A stretch of DNA of 9,124 nt from DYGX01 sp035325905. Lineage in GTDB: Bacteria; Chloroflexota; Anaerolineae; Aggregatilineales; Aggregatilineaceae. Numbering within the stretch: position 1 is the first letter of the stretch; every line of letters begins with the position of its first letter. The DNA lies in the NCBI GenBank assembly GCA_035325905.1, contig DAOKYY010000118.1:1-9124 (forward strand), written 5' to 3'. Shown piece after piece: positions 5,565-9,124 of this stretch. The notes beneath the pieces are model-generated. The model had not been told where the DNA came from. It worked only from the letters and a program-made list of their open reading frames with translations, and did no database searches. The translations under genes were made by a program, and so were the position numbers.

Positions 5565-7208
5565 TTAAATTTCCCGCACGAAGGCGAAGGTCATCGGGCG
5601 GCGCTTGGTCTCGTTGTAGAACAGCCGCGACAGCCCGTCCTGGATCGAGCGCGTCATGTCGCCGTCGTTGCTCGTCGCGACGATCTCTTCGATGACGTGC
5701 TCGGCAGCTTCAACCAGGCCGGCGGCCTCGCGCAGATAGACGAACCCGCGCGAGATGAACTCCGGCCGCTCGGCCAGCTCGCCGGTGTCGCAGTCGATCA
5801 GCACCTGCACCGCGACGAATCCGTCGCGGCCCAGAATCTCGCGGTCACGCATGACGATCGGGCCGACATCGCCCACCCCGGCGCCATCGACAAACACATA
5901 GCCGCCGGGCACGCGCTCGCCGATGGTCAGCGTATCGGGCGTCAGCTCGATCACGGTGCCGTTCTCGACCACCGCGATGTTCTTAGCCGGGATGCCGAGC
6001 GACTGCGCCAGCCGGCTGTGCTCGGTCAGGTGGCGTAGCTCGCCGTGCACCGGGATGAAGAACTTGGGCCGGACCAGATTGATCAGCAGCTTCAGCTCTT
6101 CACGGCTGGCGTGGCCGGACACGTGCACCGGCAGCAGCGGGTCGTAGATCACGGTCGCGCCGCGCTGGATGAGCTTGTTCATCGTGCGGTGCACCAGTTC
6201 CTCGTTGCCGGGAATGGGATGGGCGGACATGATCACCGTGTCGCCCCGGTCGATCTCCAGCGCGCGATGGCGGCCCCACGCCAGCCGCCCCAGCACCGCC
6301 GACGGCTCGCCCTGCGTGCCAGTCGCCATGATCACGATCTCGCGCGGCTTCATCTTGTTCGCCTGGTCGATGTTGACCATCAGGCCGGGCGGCAGATTGA
6401 GGTAGCCGAGCCGCGTGGCGACTTTGATGTATTCCTGCATACTGAACCCGGCGATCGCCATCTTGCGCCCGTGACGCTCGGCGGCGGCGGCGACCTGCTG
6501 GATGCGCGAGATCAGCGAGGCGAAGGTGGCGACGATCACGCGCCCGGTCGCGCTGCGGAACACTTCGTCGAACGCGGCGTCGATCACGCTTTCCGAGGGC
6601 GTCCAGCCGGGGTTGTCGGCGTTGGTGCTGTCGGACAGCAGCGCCAGCACGCCGCGCTGCGCGAACTCGGCCAGCTTGGCGAAATCGGGCGGCCAGCCAT
6701 CGACCGGCGTATGATCGAACTTGAAGTCGCTGGAATGGACGACCAGGCCGGCCGGCGTCGTGATGCCCAGCCCGACGCCATCCGGGATGCTATGACAGAC
6801 GTGGAACGTCTCGACGCGGAAGACGCCGCATTCCAGCGTGTCGCCCGCGCGGAAGACGATCAGCGGGTGATCGGCGTGGCCGGACTGCCGCATTTTGACT
6901 TCGAGCAGCCCGGCGGTCAGCGCGGTGGCGTAGACCGGCGCTTTGATCGCGTCCAGCACGTGGCCGATCGCGCCGGTGTGGTCTTCGTGCCCATGCGTGA
7001 CGATCACCCCGTGTATCGTCAGGCCGTGGTTCAGGCGCTCGACCACGTAGCCAAAGTCTGGAATGATATAGTCGATGCCGAGCATGTCGTTCTCAGGGAA
7101 CATGATGCCCACGTCGATGATCAGCCCTTCATCGCCGTATTCGAGCAGCATCATGTTCTTGCCGATTTCCCCCAGACCGCCCAGGGGGATGATCTTCAGG
7201 GGCTGCAT
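5565..7208 (-). CDS. rnj: Ribonuclease J (metallo-beta-lactamase/beta-CASP family)
   Basis: RNase J is a cytoplasmic 5'-3' exo- and endoribonuclease for mRNA decay and RNA maturation. The 547-residue protein is the usual family length. The N-terminal GGLGEIGKNMM (10-20) leads into the metallo-beta-lactamase fold with THGHEDH (71-77; H72, H74, D76, H77), H139 and SSD (159-161) for two-zinc binding. The beta-CASP insertion has SDSTNADNPG (192-201), FASLISRIQQ (229-238), ATGTQGEP (295-302) and SAHPIPGNE (328-336). SGHAS (364-368) and PVHGE (386-390, H388) complete the active site. A C-terminal domain of about 100 residues follows. The ATG at 7208 has GAGAGGAG about 10 bases upstream. The gene is preceded by a terminator hairpin for the cold-shock gene and followed by a nested inverted repeat. 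Only a weak promoter is visible, so partial readthrough from upstream is possible. Confidence 0.98.
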   Translation of the reverse strand: MQPLKIIPLGGLGEIGKNMMLLEYGDEGLIIDVGIMFPENDMLGIDYIIPDFGYVVERLNHGLTIHGVIVTHGHEDHTGAIGHVLDAIKAPVYATALTAGLLEVKMRQSGHADHPLIVFRAGDTLECGVFRVETFHVCHSIPDGVGLGITTPAGLVVHSSDFKFDHTPVDGWPPDFAKLAEFAQRGVLALLSDSTNADNPGWTPSESVIDAAFDEVFRSATGRVIVATFASLISRIQQVAAAAERHGRKMAIAGFSMQEYIKVATRLGYLNLPPGLMVNIDQANKMKPREIVIMATGTQGEPSAVLGRLAWGRHRALEIDRGDTVIMSAHPIPGNEELVHRTMNKLIQRGATVIYDPLLPVHVSGHASREELKLLINLVRPKFFIPVHGELRHLTEHSRLAQSLGIPAKNIAVVENGTVIELTPDTLTIGERVPGGYVFVDGAGVGDVGPIVMRDREILGRDGFVAVQVLIDCDTGELAERPEFISRGFVYLREAAGLVEAAEHVIEEIVATSNDGDMTRSIQDGLSRLFYNETKRRPMTFAFVREI

Positions 7209-7434
7209 ACGCGCCGAACTCCTCTCTCACGGTGTACGTGCGCAAAGCCGGAATCGCACCGGCCACTTCATGCTGATTCAACACAAACGGGGTCCTTCCG
7301 ACCCCGCCAGTTCCGTGTCTTATACCCGGTCCGAGCGCGCCATGCAGCCAGCAAACGACGGCGAAGGTGCAGCGCGCACCTCAGACAGAGTGGTGCAATA
7401 GAGCGAGGGCCGCGCGCCGTCGAGGATCGTGCCG
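7209..7434 (-). other. Leader/intergenic region upstream of RNase J
   Basis: Besides the terminator at 7279-7306 it holds TATAAG (7324-7319), with no acceptable -35, and a weak pair TTGAAT / TGCGAT with a 17-base spacer just after the terminator (about 7282-7254). I cannot assign a firm promoter for RNase J. No gene is supported. Confidence 0.4.
7279..7306 (-). terminator. Intrinsic terminator between the cold-shock-type gene and RNase J
   Basis: On the minus strand a 7-bp stem, CGGGGTC / GACCCCG (7306-7300 with 7294-7288), has a 5-base loop and is followed by TTTGTGTTG. The T-tract is imperfect, so termination may be partial and RNase J could be fed by readthrough. Confidence 0.65.
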
Positions 7435-7653
7435 TTACTCCTGCTCGACGCAGACCGCAACCAGCCCGCGCGACGTTTCCTGTAACAGGAATGACACGAC
7501 GTCGCCTTCCTGCAAAGTCCGCACGCCGTCGCCCCTAATTGCCGAGTAGCGCACCAGGGCCTCACGCCCGTCGGGCAGCGCGATCGTCCCGGCGCCGTCG
7601 AAGCGGTCGAATGCCGTAACGGTTCCCCGGTAACGCTCAGTCATGATGTCCAT
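7435..7653 (-). CDS. Small cold-shock-domain-like protein with altered RNA-binding motifs
   Basis: Cold-shock proteins are single OB-fold domains that bind single-stranded RNA and act as RNA chaperones. From the ATG at 7653 the product has 72 residues, close to the family's 65-72. The pattern fits the family: YRGTVTAFDR (near 8-17), then GAGTIALPDG, ALVRYSAI, RTLQEGDVVSF and GLVAV. The canonical RNP1 (KGFGFI) is replaced by DGAGTI and RNP2 (VFVHF) by ALVRY, so the usual stacking aromatics are missing. RNA binding is therefore uncertain. Two starts compete: the ATG at 7653, about 10 bases after GAGGA, which I prefer, and the ATG at 7644. An in-frame extension to 7758 is unlikely because it would start only about 11 bases from the predicted transcript start. 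A long AU-rich leader precedes it. Confidence 0.85.
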   Translation of the reverse strand: MDIMTERYRGTVTAFDRFDGAGTIALPDGREALVRYSAIRGDGVRTLQEGDVVSFLLQETSRGLVAVCVEQE

Positions 7654-7769
7654 CGCCGGAAGGTCCTCAATGTTCGCTGCGACAATATGCCCTTGTGCAA
7701 ACAGCATATCGTATGACGGTGAATATTGAATAAAAAAGTTGCAAATATTCCCGTACATATCCGGGCAAA
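7654..7769 (-). promoter_or_regulatory. Long AU-rich 5' leader of the cold-shock-type gene
   Basis: About 116 bases lie between the predicted transcript start and the ATG, in DNA much richer in A+T than its surroundings. It can form GAATATT/AATATTC (arms at 7744-7750 and 7721-7727) and GCATAT/ATATGC (arms at about 7704-7709 and 7685-7690). Long structured leaders of cold-shock mRNAs act as temperature sensors in other bacteria; a similar role here is inference. Confidence 0.5.
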
Positions 7770-7775
7770 GACCTA

Positions 7776-7804
7776 ACTATAGCAGGCCCGCGCCCCCTGC
7801 ACAA
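7776..7804 (-). promoter_or_regulatory. Extended -10 promoter of the cold-shock-type gene
   Basis: On the minus strand TGC-TATAGT (7784-7776) is an extended -10 with five of six bases of TATAAT. A poor -35, TTGTGC, lies 17 bases upstream (7804-7799). The predicted start is near 7769. Confidence 0.65.
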
Positions 7805-7960
7805 CTTACCCAGGGCCGTTGTGCCCGGGTTGGGCCGCCGCTTAAAAGCCCCGGAAAATCGTCTCAGCAAGATTCGCCGGATAGGTGAAATTGGGTACAA
7901 TGAGCAGAGAATTAATAAGTACCGCCTTGCCCGTCTCATAAAAGTCCTTAGGGGGCTGTC
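7805..7960 (+). promoter_or_regulatory. Upstream region of spoVS with candidate promoter
   Basis: This holds a plausible -10, TACAAT (7896-7901), with only a weak -35 (near 7873-7878). It also contains AGAGAATTA (7906-7914), which fits the -10 pattern of sigma-H promoters, with a loose ATAGGTGAA upstream at a spacing that is somewhat long. Which one is used cannot be decided from sequence. The ribosome-binding site AGGGGG lies 5-6 bases before the spoVS ATG. A GC-rich hairpin (about 7809-7834) separates this region from the divergent promoter. Confidence 0.4.
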
Positions 7961-8287
7961 ATGCAACCATCTCACCCGCCAGACCTGGCTCCGGACGACG
8001 AATGGCTCTCCCAGAAACCCGACGCGGCTGACATTATTAAGGTTTCGGCTCGCTCGCGCTCGACGGCTGTTGCCGGCGCTATCGCCGGGGTCGTGCGCGA
8101 ATACCGTCGTGCCGAAGTTCAGGCGATCGGGGCGGGCGCGGTCAATCAGGCGATCAAAGCCGTGGCTATCGCGCGTGGCTACCTGAGCGAAGACAATATT
8201 GACGTCATCGCCATCCCGTATTTCACCGAAGTCATGATTGACGACCAGGAGCGCACCGCCGTGCGGATGGTGGTCGAGCCGCGCTAG
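7961..8287 (+). CDS. spoVS: Stage V sporulation protein S (SpoVS) family protein
   Basis: SpoVS is a small conserved protein, with an Alba-like fold in solved structures. In Bacillus it affects septation and spore-coat progress, but it also occurs in many non-sporulating bacteria, where its role is unclear and nucleic-acid binding is suspected. The 108 residues include the full core (about 25-108): IIKVSARSRSTAVAGAIAG, AEVQAIGAGAVNQAIKAVAIARGY, the D-V-I-A-I-P-Y-F-T segment and the E-R-T-A-V-R-M-V-V-E-P-R end. The core is very close to the usual family sequence of about 86 residues. The first 24 residues are an acidic, Pro-rich extension. The ATG at 7961 has AGGGGG 5-6 bases upstream; no later methionine before the core has a better site. 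It is the only plus-strand gene, divergent from the cold-shock-type gene, and ends in a strong terminator. Confidence 0.96.
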   Translation: MQPSHPPDLAPDDEWLSQKPDAADIIKVSARSRSTAVAGAIAGVVREYRRAEVQAIGAGAVNQAIKAVAIARGYLSEDNIDVIAIPYFTEVMIDDQERTAVRMVVEPR

Positions 8288-8337
8288 AGGCCGCTGCAAT
8301 TGGGACGGCACGCATCAGAAACAAGGTTTTTGCTGGA

Positions 8338-8368
8338 CGGGCAGAGCGCGCTCTGCCCGCCTGTTTTT
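8338..8368 (+). terminator. Intrinsic terminator of spoVS
   Basis: A perfect 22-base palindrome (8338-8359, CGGGCAGAGCG and its complement) is followed by CCTGTTTTT, giving a strong hairpin and a T-run on the plus strand. On the minus strand no T-run follows the stem, so it should not serve the convergent regulator equally well. Confidence 0.85.
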
Positions 8369-8381
8369 CATATGCCTCAGG

Positions 8382-9074
8382 CTACTCTTCCTGCTGCGCG
8401 ATCAGGCGTAGCGCCTCGACATCGTGCAGAATCAGGCGGCGCGGCCCGGTCATGCCAATGATCCCCTCGCGGCTCCAGTCGGTCAGCGTCTGCATGACCC
8501 ATTCTTCGCTGGTGCCAATCGCCGCCGCAATATCCTTCCGGTTCAGGCGCGACGTCACCAGCCCGGTCTGCGGCTCGCCGTCCCGGTCCGCCAGGAACAG
8601 GATCACGTGCGCCAGGCGCGCCGCGCTGCCGCGCACGGACAGCGACTCGGCCTGGACAACCGTTTGCCGCAGGCGCGCGCTGAGGTTGCTAAGCAGCAGC
8701 AGCGCCGTATCCGGCCGCTGATGGAGGTGCTCCAGGAATGGCTCGCGGTCGAGCGCCAGAATCTCACAGTCGGTCTCGGCCTGGGCGTAAGCGGTGCGCG
8801 GGCGACCGTCGAGCAGGTTCAGCTCGCCGAGCACGTCGCCCGGCCCCAGCAGGTCGAGCAGCACCTGGCGCTCGCTTTCACCCAGGGTGTAGACGCGCAG
8901 CTTGCCGGTATCAATGATAAACAGCGAATTGCCCGGCTCGCCGCGCTGAAACAGAAACTCGCCCTGTTTGAGCGTGAAGCGCCGCAGCCGGTCGCATACT
9001 GGCCCCAGCGCGTCGGCGGGCAGCCCCCGGAACAGCGGCACCGCCCGCAGACACTCGATCGTTCCTTCCGCCAT
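8382..9074 (-). CDS. CRP/FNR-family transcriptional regulator
   Basis: This 230-residue protein is full length for the family. An N-terminal cyclic-nucleotide-binding beta-roll (about 12-115) contains GEFLFQRGEPGNSLFIIDTGKL in two parts (38-59) and a phosphate-binding cassette GELNLLDGRPRTA (83-95), with the conserved E84 and R93. This suggests it can still bind a cyclic nucleotide. A dimerisation helix (about 118-145) leads to a winged helix-turn-helix (about 172-215). FNR-type cysteines are absent, so oxygen sensing through an Fe-S cluster is unlikely. The recognition helix reads GTSEEWVMQTLTDW rather than the common S/T-R-E-T-V-S-R pattern, so its DNA site may differ. The ATG at 9074 has AAGGAGAG about 9 bases upstream. 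It converges on spoVS, and its targets are not evident here. Confidence 0.95.
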   Translation of the reverse strand: MAEGTIECLRAVPLFRGLPADALGPVCDRLRRFTLKQGEFLFQRGEPGNSLFIIDTGKLRVYTLGESERQVLLDLLGPGDVLGELNLLDGRPRTAYAQAETDCEILALDREPFLEHLHQRPDTALLLLSNLSARLRQTVVQAESLSVRGSAARLAHVILFLADRDGEPQTGLVTSRLNRKDIAAAIGTSEEWVMQTLTDWSREGIIGMTGPRRLILHDVEALRLIAQQEE

Positions 9075-9124
9075 AGATGCTGGCTCTCCTTTTCAGCGCC
9101 GGGGTCCCTTCCGCGCGGGATTGC

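Noticed and set aside
7319..7324. TATAAG as the RNase J promoter -10
   Set aside because: No acceptable -35 at 16-18 bases and no extended -10 TG; transcription would start right at the terminator stem.
6045..7538. Long plus-strand open frame of about 497 codons
   Set aside because: It lies opposite RNase J and is rich in Arg, His, Asp and Gln, as expected for the complement of a GC-rich gene. The minus-strand frame has all RNase J motifs.
7654..7758. Longer 107-residue version of the cold-shock-type protein
   Set aside because: The extra 35 residues are AT-rich leader, have no ribosome-binding site at 7758, and would begin almost at the predicted transcript start.

Overview
The window looks like chromosomal DNA from a Gram-positive-like (monoderm) bacterium, most likely phylum Chloroflexota and perhaps class Anaerolineae. 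This is inferred from several things together: high G+C; membrane-anchored proteins with long Thr-Pro-Ala linkers; a PrsA-like lipoprotein foldase; RNase J; a SpoVS homologue; and a small-type SRP RNA. No ribosomal RNA is present to confirm it. Most genes lie on the minus strand, and the region is gene-dense housekeeping DNA with some unfamiliar parts.

Layout in the direction of most transcription (right to left). A CRP/FNR-family regulator (9074-8382, minus) converges on spoVS (7961-8287, plus), and a strong hairpin terminator follows spoVS. spoVS is divergent from a small, atypical cold-shock-domain protein (7653-7435, minus). The roughly 300-base space between them is locally AT-rich and holds a good extended -10 promoter and a long leader for the cold-shock gene. 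A terminator hairpin separates that gene from RNase J (7208-5565). Next comes a block with its own sigma-A-type promoter (5392-5420): a lipoprotein parvulin-type peptidyl-prolyl isomerase (5322-4321), then two tandem paralogous membrane-anchored proteins of unknown function (4248-3292 and 3241-2438). After an intergenic stretch of about 330 bases comes the SRP RNA gene (2103-1957) with a near-consensus promoter. A G5/DUF348 cell-wall-type protein (1929-856) and rsmA/ksgA (799 to beyond the left edge) follow closely.

How the genes fit together. The G5/DUF348 gene next to rsmA matches an arrangement known from Firmicutes (yabE near ksgA) and Actinobacteria (rpfB-ksgA). Here the protein ends at the G5 domain and has no enzymatic domain. 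SRP RNA, the foldase lipoprotein and the anchored extracytoplasmic proteins share a theme of protein export and surface maturation. RNase J and the cold-shock-type protein share a theme of RNA metabolism.

The items most worth following up are: the tandem paralogues with a shared, unrecognised two-cysteine C-terminal domain; the cold-shock protein that has lost its RNA-stacking aromatics yet has a long AU-rich leader; a CRP-like regulator with an unusual recognition helix; an SRP RNA whose closing stem and T-tract abut the ribosome-binding site of the next gene; and a 15-base motif present four times in two intergenic regions, partly as a nested inverted repeat. I see no phage, transposon, CRISPR, tRNA or defence system. 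I do not see clear evidence of a wholly new multi-gene system.
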